Assembly (NCBI GenBank): GCA_021162935.1
Contig: JAGGXR010000131.1
Coordinates: 1 to 64,000 of the forward strand
Origin: Deltaproteobacteria bacterium
Lineage (GTDB): Bacteria; Myxococcota_A; Polyangia; HGW-17; SLPX01
Direction: 5' to 3'
DNA length: 64,000 bases
Position 1 is the stretch's first letter, and each line of letters begins with the position of its first letter. The translations under genes and the position numbers were made by a program. Under the pieces are notes generated by a model, which had not been told where the DNA came from, did not search any database, and was given only the letters and a program-made list of their open reading frames with translations. Shown here in pieces: positions 33,446 to 42,778 of the stretch.

Positions 33446-34705
33446 ATGGCCCGCATCGCCCTTGTGACCACATCCCTGTCAGCATTCGTCCGAGAACACG
33501 GCGCCATACTCGCCTCCCGTGGTCACGACGTGACAATCTTCGGTCCCGATCGGCAAACCCGACCAGACGATGTCCCTCTCGATTCTTCCTCTAGAATTCA
33601 GCCTGATGTGGAACCTCATCACCTACAAATTCGGTCCTACCGCCCCCTTTGGCCACGGGGTTGGCCCAGCCTGCTCGACGGCCATGGAGCCCCCGACCAA
33701 CTGGAACGATTCCCCTGGCTGTGGACCGAGGTCCCCTCAATCGTCACTGCCATGGCCGCGGCCATGTGGCAGCATGGACGGGCCTTCGACGCGCTGGTGG
33801 CCCACTGGCTGCTCCCAGCAGGCCTGTTGGCGGCAATCAGCCATCCTCACCTTCCTCTGTTGGCCATTGCCCACGGAAGTGACGCCCACCTCCTGGCTGC
33901 TCTGCCACGGCCCCTTCGCCGTGCCATCATGAGCCGCTTACTCCGACCTGGAATCCAGATGGTGGCGACCAGCGACGGTCTCGTGGAGAAGCTGACCATG
34001 GGACTAGGCGGACGCTTGCATCGAGAAGCCGAGCAACGATGCACGATCCTGCCCATGGGCATCGACGTGGCGGCTATCCAGGCCGAAACGTCCATGGATC
34101 GTCGAGAGGCCAGAAAGCGTTTGGGCCTAACGACCGAAGGGCCCGTGGCCCTCTTCATGGGGCGACTCGTTCCAGTCAAAAACCCTTTGGCGCTCATCGA
34201 CCTGGCATGCCGCATCGAGGATCTCTCGATCCTGATCGCGGGCAGCGGGCCGCTGGAATCCGTGCTGCGCCATGCCGCGACACGACAGGCGGTCTCCGAT
34301 CGGATCCACGTCCTCGGCTGGGCCGATCAGAAGCGCAAAGCCCTGGCCCTTCGCGCCTCCGATCTCGCGGTCCTGCCCTCGATCCGTCTCGCCTCGGGAA
34401 GAACCGAGTCGAGTCCCGTGGCCCTTGCCGAGGCCATGGCTGCAGGACTTCCCGTGGTGGCCTCGTCTGTGGGCGGCGTCGCCCAAACGGTCGTCCCAAA
34501 CGAAACCGGATTCCTCGTGGAACCGAACCATCCCACCGAACTCGCCCGTGCGGTCCAAAACCTCATCCATGACGATTTGCTGCGTCGATCCATGTCGAAC
34601 GAAGCGAGACGAGCGGCCCGAAAACGCGACTGGGCCGTGGTCGTCTCGAAGCACATCCACCTCCTGTCGCAGGCGGCAAACGAACTGGGACAGCAGTGGT
34701 CCTAA
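33446..34705 (+). CDS. GT4-family glycosyltransferase
   Basis: 419 aa, GT-B fold. N-terminal Rossmann domain starts MARIALVTTSLSAFVREHG; C-terminal donor domain has FMGRLVPVKNP, the E-x7-E-type segment SSPVALAEAMAAGLPVVASSVGG and TGFLVEPNH. Likely transfers a sugar from a nucleotide donor during envelope polysaccharide or glycolipid synthesis. ATG 33446; it is isolated from any polysaccharide cluster, so acceptor and donor cannot be named. Confidence 0.9.
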   Translation: MARIALVTTSLSAFVREHGAILASRGHDVTIFGPDRQTRPDDVPLDSSSRIQPDVEPHHLQIRSYRPLWPRGWPSLLDGHGAPDQLERFPWLWTEVPSIVTAMAAAMWQHGRAFDALVAHWLLPAGLLAAISHPHLPLLAIAHGSDAHLLAALPRPLRRAIMSRLLRPGIQMVATSDGLVEKLTMGLGGRLHREAEQRCTILPMGIDVAAIQAETSMDRREARKRLGLTTEGPVALFMGRLVPVKNPLALIDLACRIEDLSILIAGSGPLESVLRHAATRQAVSDRIHVLGWADQKRKALALRASDLAVLPSIRLASGRTESSPVALAEAMAAGLPVVASSVGGVAQTVVPNETGFLVEPNHPTELARAVQNLIHDDLLRRSMSNEARRAARKRDWAVVVSKHIHLLSQAANELGQQWS

Positions 34706-34719
34706 CGGAAAACACCGTT

Positions 34720-36438
34720 CTACCGGGAGGGAAAACGGCAGGCGACCAAATCCACCTTCGGGTACAGGCTCCTGCCGGAGCTGTTCTTCAAGATGGAGAC
34801 AAGTAACCTGACCATGTCTCGATAGGTCAGACTCCCTCGCACGGCCAGGGAAACGTGATCCACTTTCTTATAGGCCCGCCTCGTACGCTCCAGCCGTTCG
34901 CGAAGCCCAGCCAAATCCGTTGTGGGCCCCAGGTAGGGATCGCTGGACAGGGGCCCCACGTCGGCCCGGACACGCACCTGATCGTGATTCGCCCACAAGA
35001 CGATGCCTGGACCGGGCCAACGACCCCAAGAGTGCCATTCGGGACATGAGACGAGCCCCACGGTGAGGCCGCCGAGCTTCCCCTCGCGGTTTCTGACGAT
35101 GAGACGAACCGAAGAGATCTGAGCAGCAACGAGCACACCGAGCAGCCTGGTCAACCGATCGGCGGTGGTTCGACCATCGATATAGACGCCAAAGGACGTC
35201 GCTGAGTTCGTGCCGACAAGGCGAGACCAACCACTGCGGGCCCAGTCCAACACCGTGGGCAATGAATCGGCCACCGGCTCGGACAGCAATCTCCCGGGAA
35301 AACTATACCCTTCCACCTGGCCCAAAATTTCGGTGCGCTTCGCTCTCACCCGCAGCACCGGCTGGATCCCCACCGATGCGTCGGTGGGCCCAATCGACAG
35401 ACACAGGGGCGCCCAAGGCGGCTCTTCGGCAGCGGAACAAAACGGCAGCCTCCGATACCCGACCTGGCCAGGAGCCAACTCTGGAATGGGCAGCGGCACC
35501 ATGAGCTTCTCGACACCCTGCAGGATCTTATGGACATCCGGCCTGATGGCTACCGCAAGTGGATGCGTTTCGGTGGCCAACGAAGACAGCACCCTGTCGA
35601 TGAAGAGCAGATTTCGCCCCGCCGTCTGACTTTCCTGGGAGAGGTACTCGGTTTGGGACCGAACGGTGCACCCGAGGTGCTCGAGTGGGCAGTGGAGTGC
35701 AATGAGTCGCTTGCGAAGGGAGGGAGCAACCGAAACGAGTTGCCGCCTCATCTCCCGACAGGCCAAGGTGCAGCCAGGCACGAATCGGCCCTCGCCCTTG
35801 TCTTCCATCGGGCAGTCGAATCCGACCAATCGGCCCAACATGCGCCACATCCTCCGAGGCACTGTGGCCACGATGAACGGAAGGGCGGCGCGCACGGCGC
35901 CGGCCACCATGACCTGTGCCTCCACCGAAAGGGGCTGACCATCCGTCGCCAATTCCCCGACTCCACGCAGAAAGGCAGCATCCCATTGGGCCGACCGATC
36001 GAGTTGGAGTGCGATCAACCTGCGGGCCTGGCCGGCACGCCACCGGATCTCGCCGTCTGACGAAGCACTCGTCATGGGCGCTATCAGACCGCCCAGGGAC
36101 TCCAGGAGTCGAACGCCGCAGGCCGGATCGTCCATGTCCAAACAGCTCAACCCGAGATGCCGAGCCAACGCAGCCAGGGAGGTGGCATCCTTCCGAAAAG
36201 CGGCGAGCAGATACCAATCAAGAGTGGCTCTGGCGCATTCCCACCGCACGTGCACATCCATGCTGGCCATTCGGCGGACAGGACAGTGCTTGGTCATTGC
36301 GGCCGCGCTGTGCCCCGAAAAATCATAGGGGGCCAAACTCCGACGAATCGAGGACGCGTCGACCGAACGCCTGCCCGATCGGCACCCCGGCCAGATCGAA
36401 GCCTGTATCAGCAAGAATGTCACAAGCCACTTCACCAT
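34720..36438 (-). CDS. Lipoprotein of unknown function
   Basis: 572 aa. Signal VKWLVTFLLIQASIWPGC with a lipobox Cys. Cys-rich short motifs occur through the first half (CPVRR, CPMEDKG, CTLACREM, CPLEHLGC); the C-terminal half is beta-rich with SFGVYIDGRTTADRL. A biopolymer-transport-like ending (VDLVACR) is present but not diagnostic. No recognised domain. Convergent with the GT4 gene, stops 14 bp apart. Confidence 0.65.
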   Translation of the reverse strand: MVKWLVTFLLIQASIWPGCRSGRRSVDASSIRRSLAPYDFSGHSAAAMTKHCPVRRMASMDVHVRWECARATLDWYLLAAFRKDATSLAALARHLGLSCLDMDDPACGVRLLESLGGLIAPMTSASSDGEIRWRAGQARRLIALQLDRSAQWDAAFLRGVGELATDGQPLSVEAQVMVAGAVRAALPFIVATVPRRMWRMLGRLVGFDCPMEDKGEGRFVPGCTLACREMRRQLVSVAPSLRKRLIALHCPLEHLGCTVRSQTEYLSQESQTAGRNLLFIDRVLSSLATETHPLAVAIRPDVHKILQGVEKLMVPLPIPELAPGQVGYRRLPFCSAAEEPPWAPLCLSIGPTDASVGIQPVLRVRAKRTEILGQVEGYSFPGRLLSEPVADSLPTVLDWARSGWSRLVGTNSATSFGVYIDGRTTADRLTRLLGVLVAAQISSVRLIVRNREGKLGGLTVGLVSCPEWHSWGRWPGPGIVLWANHDQVRVRADVGPLSSDPYLGPTTDLAGLRERLERTRRAYKKVDHVSLAVRGSLTYRDMVRLLVSILKNSSGRSLYPKVDLVACRFPSR

Positions 36439-36568
36439 GACCGAGAACGCTAGCAGGGAAGCGAGCCAAGGACAAGAGCCCGGGCCGACCCCCCCATGAT
36501 CAGGGAGAAATGAAAAAACGAAGCAATGAATCAGGCGGGGGAGAAAAAACGAAGCAATCCGCTAGCCA

Positions 36569-37780
36569 CTAGCGATGCCTCCGCACGCAGCGTCGTCCAC
36601 GCCGCACATACCCTCTCGGGCAACGACCGGCTCGATGCACCACCACGCAACGACCGTGCACGAGTCGCCGTCCGGCAGGACAACGTCGTACGGCATGCTT
36701 GACACGAAGCGGGACACAGCGATTACCGACCCGCTTCGTGTTGGCGGGGCAGGCGTGCCTGACCGGCACACAGCGGTTGCCGACCCGCTTGGTCCTCGGA
36801 GGACAGGCCCGACGGACGCGAACACAACGACCGGCGACGCGATGCGTCCCAGCAGGGCAACGACGCGCCACGTTCCGCACGCAGGCCCGACCCACTCGGT
36901 GCGTCCCAGCAGGGCAACGACGCGCCACGTTCCGCACGCAGGCCCGACCCACTCGGTGCGTCCCAAGAGGACAGCGACGGGCCACGTTCCGCACGCAGGC
37001 GCGACCCACTCGATGCGTCCCAACAGGACAGCGACGGGCCACGTTCCGCACGCAGGCGCGACCCACTCGATGCGTCCCAAGAGGACAGCGACGGGCCACG
37101 CTTCCCATGACCCGCCCGGACACTCCGTGGCAGGACCAACGACCGGACACCCAGCGCCAACCGTGACCGGTGCGAGACCAACGACCAACCGTCCAACCGC
37201 AGCCCACGCGACCCGTCGGATACCGCTTGCAGCCGCCTGCCAGCCACACGTACCGGCGACCATTCCACTGCCACCGACCCGTTTTCCAGTAGGAACCGCC
37301 AGGACAGGATCGACGCACCTCGACCCGCGGCCGAGGGGGAGTCATGGACACGACGATACCAGGCGTTCCGACGGCGACGGTCGTGGCCGGTACAGGGCGA
37401 CGCACCACGACGACAGGCCGCCGCACGTTGCAACGCCATCGGCCCGAGGTCCAGCGCCAACCGTGACCAGTGCGCGTCCAACGACCAGCCACCCAGCCGC
37501 AGCCCACGCGACCCGTCGGATACCGCTTGCAGCCGCCGCGAAGCCAGACATACCGGCGACCGTTCCATTGCCATCGACCCGTTTTCCAATACGAGCCACC
37601 GGGGCAGGCTCGACGCACCTCGACCCGCGCTGCCGGAGGTCGCATCCGCACGACCAGAGGAGTCGCTCGAATGCTCAGATGAGCAGGACGCGCGGAGACC
37701 GTGCATCCTGATAAAACGGAGAATCCGCTCATCAGCAGGGCTGCAAGCCCCGCGAATATCAACCTGGAGACTAATTTCAT
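36569..37780 (-). CDS. Lipoprotein with W-rich 'YWKTGRWQWNGRRYVW' modules and Cys repeats
   Basis: 403 aa from ATG 37780. Signal RLIFAGLAALLMSGFSVLSGC gives a lipobox. Two modules of CPGGSYWKTGRWQWNGRRYVW and a partner WxxGRW..TGHGWRW, akin to YXWGXW-repeat proteins, are followed by five near-identical 19-residue units (VARRCPLGTHRVGRACVRN) and three to four diverged Cys units. Very Arg-rich (pI high), so possibly binds LPS, teichoic or other anionic polymers at the cell surface. A shorter paralogue lies immediately upstream (37853-38230). Confidence 0.72.
   Translation of the reverse strand: MKLVSRLIFAGLAALLMSGFSVLSGCTVSARPAHLSIRATPLVVRMRPPAARVEVRRACPGGSYWKTGRWQWNGRRYVWLRGGCKRYPTGRVGCGWVAGRWTRTGHGWRWTSGRWRCNVRRPVVVVRRPVPATTVAVGTPGIVVSMTPPRPRVEVRRSCPGGSYWKTGRWQWNGRRYVWLAGGCKRYPTGRVGCGWTVGRWSRTGHGWRWVSGRWSCHGVSGRVMGSVARRCPLGTHRVGRACVRNVARRCPVGTHRVGRACVRNVARRCPLGTHRVGRACVRNVARRCPAGTHRVGRACVRNVARRCPAGTHRVAGRCVRVRRACPPRTKRVGNRCVPVRHACPANTKRVGNRCVPLRVKHAVRRCPAGRRLVHGRCVVVHRAGRCPRGYVRRGRRCVRRHR
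36844..37128. repeat. 57-bp tandem repeat, five copies
   Basis: GCGTCCCAGCAGGGCAACGA... recurs at 36844, 36901, 36958, 37015 and 37072 with few changes. Encodes the 19-residue Cys/Arg units of the minus-strand lipoprotein. Confidence 0.9.
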
Positions 37781-37852
37781 CGTCCATCCTTCCTTTCTTG
37801 TGTTTGCGCTGCCGCTCATCAATGGAACGGATTTCTCGTCCGTACCAGTTTT

Positions 37853-38230
37853 CTAGCGACGGCACCTCCAACGTCCCGGATACCAGCGCCAACCGCCTCC
37901 CGAGGCGACCCAACGACCGCGAACCCAGAAACAACCGCGATACCGAGTCGGATACCTTTTGCAGCCACCGCGAAGCCAGACATACCTGCGACCGTTCCAT
38001 TGCCATCGACCCGTTTTCCAATACGAGCCACCGGGACAGGCTCGACGCACCTCGACCCGCGCTGCCGGAGGTCGCACTCGAACATGGACCCTCGGCACAC
38101 GAACCCTGACCACCGGAGCCCGCACGCGCAACCTCGGCCCTCTCACCCGAACGGCACAACCCGCCACGCTCAAAGACAGCAGCAGGAGTCCTGCCAAAGC
38201 AAGGAGCACAATCCCTTTCTTCGTTTTCAT
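37853..38230 (-). CDS. Short W-rich lipoprotein, paralogue of the downstream gene
   Basis: 125 aa from ATG 38230 (GAAGGGGTG upstream). Signal KGIVLLALAGLLLLSLSVAGC. The mature part repeats the YWKTGRWQWNGRRYVWLRG and WRWYPGRWRC elements of the 36569-37780 protein, but without the 19-residue Cys units. The two genes share long stretches of nearly identical DNA encoding the module, indicating a recent tandem duplication. Confidence 0.75.
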   Translation of the reverse strand: MKTKKGIVLLALAGLLLLSLSVAGCAVRVRGPRLRVRAPVVRVRVPRVHVRVRPPAARVEVRRACPGGSYWKTGRWQWNGRRYVWLRGGCKRYPTRYRGCFWVRGRWVASGGGWRWYPGRWRCRR

Positions 38231-38236
38231 GGTCAC

Positions 38237-38449
38237 TCACCCCTTCTGTTGAGAGTTGTTCCACGCCAGTCGCCCATCAGGCATCTTTTCTGGCCTTCAG
38301 AATATATACGCTAGAGTCGCTTCCTTCTTCAACTAAAAGTTATTCACAAAAAAAAAGAGCCAGAGCCCCAGGTAATTGGACCACAAACAGGACACTTGCC
38401 CTTTTCTGCGATCTGAGCAAATCTCGGGAAAATAAGAAGTACGTATCTC
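38237..38449. other. Intergenic region, 213 bp
   Basis: Contains a run of nine A (38348 on) and one perfect DnaA-box-like nonamer TTATTCACA (38340-38348). A promoter for the divergent pseudokinase gene probably lies here, but no clear -35/-10 pair is visible. Confidence 0.3.
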
Positions 38450-40447
38450 ATGCCGAACAAATCCGACATACAGCCCGCCTTGCCCGAAAGCCCGGTACCG
38501 GACAAGTACAACCTCAAACGCATCGTGACCAGAGATGGACACTCTGTGCTCTACGAAGCGGTCAATCGAGGCACGAAACGGACCGTCCTGTTGCGCACTT
38601 GGCAGGATCATCCTTCACAAGACGCAAACAACCTGGCTCAATTGGTGCGCGCGGTAGTCGCGGCCAAAAGTGAACACCTCGTTCAGATCCTCGACATGGA
38701 ACTACCGTCTGATCCCGACGCAGCCCCGGTGCTCGTGTTGGAACGGGTCAAGGGAGATCCCCTGGCTGACCAAATCAAAAAAGAGCCCCTGCCCGTGGGA
38801 CGCGCCTGTCGAGTCACCTTCGAACTCGCCGAGGTCTGCCGACTATGCCACGATTGGGGCATCATTCCTCTAGGTCCCACGGTTGAAACAGTGTTCCTCG
38901 CCAACTTTTCCGGCCGCAGGCACTTTCTCAAAGTCCTGGCCCCAAATGGCATGGCTCGATCGCCTGACGAGGATGCGCGCAGCGAAGACGCCGTGGCCTG
39001 TGCCAACATCCTTTGGAAAAGTCTGACCGGTGACGAACCAGCCCAAGATCTCACGCTGGAACAGGCGGCCGAAGGTCTCCAACACATCGAAGGAATCCAG
39101 GGTCAGGCCCTATTCGCCCTCGCCGACGTGATATCGAAAGGCCTCGCTGGAACATGGAGCGTGACGGACCTGGCCGAAGGCCTCCAGGCAACCGGCCTCA
39201 TCGAGGCGCCTTCGGTCGAAGAAAGCATCTCATTCGAATCCCTACCGGAACGACTGGCCGCGCATGCTCAGGCCACCGCACCCGAAATTGCAAAGCAACC
39301 GAAGGACGAAGGCGTCCTTCCGGCGCACGCCAAGCATCCAGGAAAGCTGGCCGTCCGACTCACCGCCGCAGCGTTCCTCGGATTTGCCCTGGGCGTTGCC
39401 ACCACGATGGCCGCCCAACGCATCTGGATGAGCCGAGGGGCACGCTCGCAACCTCCCAAAGCAGCCGTCTCAAAAACAACGGCACCGGTGACTTCGAATC
39501 CACAACAGCGACCGGCAAAGCACGTGGTCGTGCCCTCCCATGCCTTGAAATTCGCCATCGGGTACTACAGCCCAAGCGCACTGGTCCGCAAGGAAATGGT
39601 CCACCTAACGAAATATCTCAGCCAAAAACTCCACCGACCGGTGGTCATCGTGGAAGCCTCTGCCAGCCGAGTTGCACAGGGCCTCGAAGAAGGGACGCTA
39701 CAAATAGCCGTTTTTTCACCGTACCTCTATGTCCTGAATCGAGCAAAACATCCGGATATTCGTTTGATTGCGAGCCACCTGGCCGATGGCTCCCTGTCGT
39801 ACGAAGGCTACCTGGTCGTCCGGGACGAAAGTCCTATCCGCACACTTGAACAGACCAAGGGCAAACGCATCTGCTTCGTGTCACCACGATCCACCTCAGG
39901 GTACCTGTTTCCGGCGGCCCTGCTCATGACCCATGGCATCATTCCCCACAAAGACTTCTCCATGGTCCGCTACTCGGGCAGCCATCGGGCCGTGATCGAC
40001 GACCTCATGGCCCATCGGTGCGACGTGGGAGCCGTGGGATCGCCCGGATACTACAACGCCATCAAGCGTGCGCATTTCACCCTGCGCATCGTCGCGGTGA
40101 CCGATCGAATTCCCGGCGACGCCTACTGCATCAGTCCAAAACTGTCGTCCTCCCTGGCAAGCGCCATCAAGCAGGCCTTCATCCAGTTTTCCCCTCGGAA
40201 GGACCTCCACCGCAAGTACCTTCCCGGGCTCCATCGCATTACAGGATTTCGGATCGTCACCGACGCTCACTATGACCCCATCAGGAAGGTGCAGCGCATC
40301 GTATACAAAAACCTCCCCGGCCAGGAAGGAACCCAGGTCCCTTCGACGACAACCAAACCTCGCCCCCACCACAACGACCGACCGAGAGGCGCCCGTCATG
40401 GTCGACGGATCCGCAGGCCTACGCCACGACGTCACGCGCACGACTGA
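38450..40447 (+). CDS. Transmembrane pseudokinase fused to PhnD-like substrate-binding domain
   Basis: 665 aa. Residues ~18-260 have kinase-like layout but lack key residues: the VAIK Lys position reads VLLRTW, the HRDxKPEN loop reads GIIPLGPTVETVFL, and the DFG position reads LAPNG. A membrane helix follows (LAVRLTAAAFLGFALGVATTMAA, residues ~302-325), then a Pro/Lys/Thr linker and, from ~365, a phosphonate/phosphate ABC-type binding domain (KFAIGYYSPSALVRKEMVHLTKYLS; ISGYLF-like SPRSTSGYLFPAALL; VGAVGSPGYYNAI) of the PF12974 type. The tail is Arg/His/Pro-rich. Likely a ligand sensor that scaffolds real kinases; inference. Confidence 0.75.
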   Translation: MPNKSDIQPALPESPVPDKYNLKRIVTRDGHSVLYEAVNRGTKRTVLLRTWQDHPSQDANNLAQLVRAVVAAKSEHLVQILDMELPSDPDAAPVLVLERVKGDPLADQIKKEPLPVGRACRVTFELAEVCRLCHDWGIIPLGPTVETVFLANFSGRRHFLKVLAPNGMARSPDEDARSEDAVACANILWKSLTGDEPAQDLTLEQAAEGLQHIEGIQGQALFALADVISKGLAGTWSVTDLAEGLQATGLIEAPSVEESISFESLPERLAAHAQATAPEIAKQPKDEGVLPAHAKHPGKLAVRLTAAAFLGFALGVATTMAAQRIWMSRGARSQPPKAAVSKTTAPVTSNPQQRPAKHVVVPSHALKFAIGYYSPSALVRKEMVHLTKYLSQKLHRPVVIVEASASRVAQGLEEGTLQIAVFSPYLYVLNRAKHPDIRLIASHLADGSLSYEGYLVVRDESPIRTLEQTKGKRICFVSPRSTSGYLFPAALLMTHGIIPHKDFSMVRYSGSHRAVIDDLMAHRCDVGAVGSPGYYNAIKRAHFTLRIVAVTDRIPGDAYCISPKLSSSLASAIKQAFIQFSPRKDLHRKYLPGLHRITGFRIVTDAHYDPIRKVQRIVYKNLPGQEGTQVPSTTTKPRPHHNDRPRGARHGRRIRRPTPRRHAHD

Positions 40448-40468
40448 CCATTCCCCCCGACGAATCGC

Positions 40469-41686
40469 TCAGACCCCGTCCACTGCGAACTGCTGCTCGA
40501 TTTCGTGGTAATAGTTGATGATCTGGCGCACGTACTGCCGTTTTTGCAAGTAGGTGCCAGGATAGAAACTCCGCTTGAATCCGTAAATGATGCTGTTCTT
40601 CACGTCCTTGGACGACAGCCCCAAAGAGTCGATGGCCTTCCGCAATTCGCCTGTCACCGTCGTGTTCGAGATGGTGCGGTTGTCCGTACAAAACGTGGTG
40701 GAAAGACGCGCTCCAGCCATCTTTGAATAGCTGTGCTGGGACAGGTCGGTCAAATCGGGATGCGTCTGGAGATTCGATGTGAGACAGATCTCCAGGGTGA
40801 TGCGACGATCCGCAATGAACTGCGCAAGATCCGCCACGAATCCTTCTCGATCCTCGATCGCCGGATCCTGGATCATGTCCGGGTCGAACAGGTGCGTTCC
40901 ATGCCCGATCCGGTCTGCGTACAGGTCTGTAATGGCCTGAAAGATACTTTCAGGCCCAAACGCCTCACCGGCATGCACGGTTTTCTTCAGGAAGTGTTTG
41001 TGCGCGTATGCAAAGGCCTCTCGATGGTCCACCGCCGGATATCCGGCCTCCTGGCCGGCGAGATCGAACCCGACGATGGGTAAATGGCTCTCGTCACGAA
41101 CCTGCACCGCTGCCCGCGCCAACTCGAGGGATGCCAAGGCGTAGACCGCCTTGGAATCGGAATGTTTGTGTACTTCGAGCATCTGGTCGTAGTACTCCGA
41201 AGCCCCCTTGGGAAACATGCGCAGAGCACAAACCAAGATCCCGTACGCAAAGGGAGGTTCCGCTCCGCTCCGAACCACTTCCTTGGCATTGAACTCATCA
41301 CGAGCTCGAGACAGACCGTTGTTCACGGCTTTGAGCACATGTTCGCAGGAGAGGTGCTGATGCACGTGGAGTTGCGGCGCAAACCGGACCTCCATGTACC
41401 GCACTCCTTCGTCCTGGTTGTCCCGAGCCAACTCGTATGCAACCCGAGACAGGGCGGATTCGGTCTGGAGCACGGCCGTCATGTACTTGAACCCGACGAG
41501 ATACTCGCCCAGATCCTTGTAACTGTCCTTGAACACCTTCTCCCGAAGCCCGGACTCCGTACCCGCCGGGAGGTCCACGTGGTATTCGTGGGCCAACTCC
41601 AACAAGGTGGCCACCCTGATGGAACCATCCAAATGAAGGTGCAGATCGGTCTTTGGAAGATGAAGCAAAAATTCGTCTGTAATCAC
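40469..41686 (-). CDS. add: Adenosine deaminase
   Basis: 405 aa. Deaminates (deoxy)adenosine to (deoxy)inosine for purine salvage. Zinc and catalytic motifs in order: HLHLDGS near residue 16, HAGEAF (zinc His and catalytic Glu), RIGHGTHLF, EICLTSNLQT and CTDNRTIS (zinc Asp). Slightly longer than the ~340-residue classic family. Its ATG overlaps the stop of the lipoprotein gene upstream. Aminodeoxyfutalosine deaminase is an alternative specificity, but the motifs fit adenosine. Confidence 0.88.
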   Translation of the reverse strand: MITDEFLLHLPKTDLHLHLDGSIRVATLLELAHEYHVDLPAGTESGLREKVFKDSYKDLGEYLVGFKYMTAVLQTESALSRVAYELARDNQDEGVRYMEVRFAPQLHVHQHLSCEHVLKAVNNGLSRARDEFNAKEVVRSGAEPPFAYGILVCALRMFPKGASEYYDQMLEVHKHSDSKAVYALASLELARAAVQVRDESHLPIVGFDLAGQEAGYPAVDHREAFAYAHKHFLKKTVHAGEAFGPESIFQAITDLYADRIGHGTHLFDPDMIQDPAIEDREGFVADLAQFIADRRITLEICLTSNLQTHPDLTDLSQHSYSKMAGARLSTTFCTDNRTISNTTVTGELRKAIDSLGLSSKDVKNSIIYGFKRSFYPGTYLQKRQYVRQIINYYHEIEQQFAVDGV

Positions 41687-42687
41687 TACTGTACTCCTTG
41701 GTCAGAAAGGGCCAAACCCGCATCTGAAGCTGGCCGCCCCTCCTTGCTCACGACGCCACCAAGAACTCCCACCGAAAGCCCCTGCTGACGCACTAATTTC
41801 ACCGTTTGGTTCTGCTCGGCCAGTTGCAGCGAATCCCGATCGAACCCGATCACCACACTTCCCCCCACCAGTTTCAAATTGCGCCGCTCACAGAGACTCG
41901 TCCGAGCCTTTGGATGACCAAAGGTCACCAACAGCCGCCCCTTGCTGACGGATCCGGCAAAGCCCCAGCGGGCCATCCGCACGATTTCGAGACGCTGATT
42001 GCATCGATACCGCTGCTGATCGTTCGAAATACGGATATCCATGCGATCGCGGACACCCCGAACTTTGTCCCCCTTCTGGAGGATCCGCCATCGCTCCTGG
42101 ACACGCACCGTGTCTCCGTTGGCCAGTGTCTTGTCCGACAGGCCGTACCAAAGACCCGTCAAATTCCGCCGGTGCAGCACCTCGTGTCCGCTACTCCAGG
42201 ACAGAACGAGGCGTCCACCGACCATCTTGCCCTTGTAGCGATCCAACCGCCGCTGGCCGCTGTCACACGGGGACGGAACGACCTTGACAGACTGCTCCAC
42301 CACGACGAGATGTCCTTCGTGGACGGTCCCGGACACCTGATACACTGCCTCCTGCCGGTAGGACACCAGACCGTTGCACTTGAACACCTTCCTGCCGGAA
42401 GCAATCACGGTCACCTGACGACGATACCGCCCCGTCACCTTGCTTCCATCGACAGTGAGCAGCCAGGCCTCTTCTTCGTAACGATGGTCGCCGTCCTTGG
42501 TCCGAAACGAAGCGTCCCAATCCCATACTCCCTTGACGGATGAGGGTACGGACTCGACGGCAACGTCAGCCGCCGAAGCAGCCGGGCGGACGGGCCCACC
42601 TGGCCGACATGCTGCAACCAACACAACGCAGACCGCCAACACCCACCACGCAAAGGGCCTCGCATTGAACCAGGACCCTGTCTGCAT
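41686..42687 (-). CDS. Lipoprotein of unknown function
   Basis: 333 aa from ATG 42687; the frame is open further upstream but overlaps the FHA gene. Signal FAWWVLAVCVVLVAAC with lipobox. Mature part is beta-rich with repeated C..C (KCNGLV, SPCDSG, YRCNQRL, SLCERRN) and two similar halves starting KGVWDWDA and TGLWYGLS, an internal duplication. Stop overlaps add by one base, so probably cotranscribed. Confidence 0.6.
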   Translation of the reverse strand: MQTGSWFNARPFAWWVLAVCVVLVAACRPGGPVRPAASAADVAVESVPSSVKGVWDWDASFRTKDGDHRYEEEAWLLTVDGSKVTGRYRRQVTVIASGRKVFKCNGLVSYRQEAVYQVSGTVHEGHLVVVEQSVKVVPSPCDSGQRRLDRYKGKMVGGRLVLSWSSGHEVLHRRNLTGLWYGLSDKTLANGDTVRVQERWRILQKGDKVRGVRDRMDIRISNDQQRYRCNQRLEIVRMARWGFAGSVSKGRLLVTFGHPKARTSLCERRNLKLVGGSVVIGFDRDSLQLAEQNQTVKLVRQQGLSVGVLGGVVSKEGRPASDAGLALSDQGVQ

Positions 42688-42778
42688 ACGCAAATGCTTC
42701 ACCACGCTCCTCCCGAGCAGCAGGCGCCGCCCCAACCGTCCACATCCCATGTGTCCATTCGGTGGAGTGCCCATCGAA

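Noticed and set aside
36723-38264. 513-codon Ser/Arg-rich minus-strand frame spanning both W-rich lipoproteins
   Set aside because: It is another reading frame of the two lipoprotein genes, which have signal peptides and consistent lipoboxes in their own frames.
38340-38348. Single perfect DnaA box TTATTCACA
   Set aside because: One isolated copy, no cluster, no dnaA/dnaN nearby and no AT-rich unwinding element, so not an origin.
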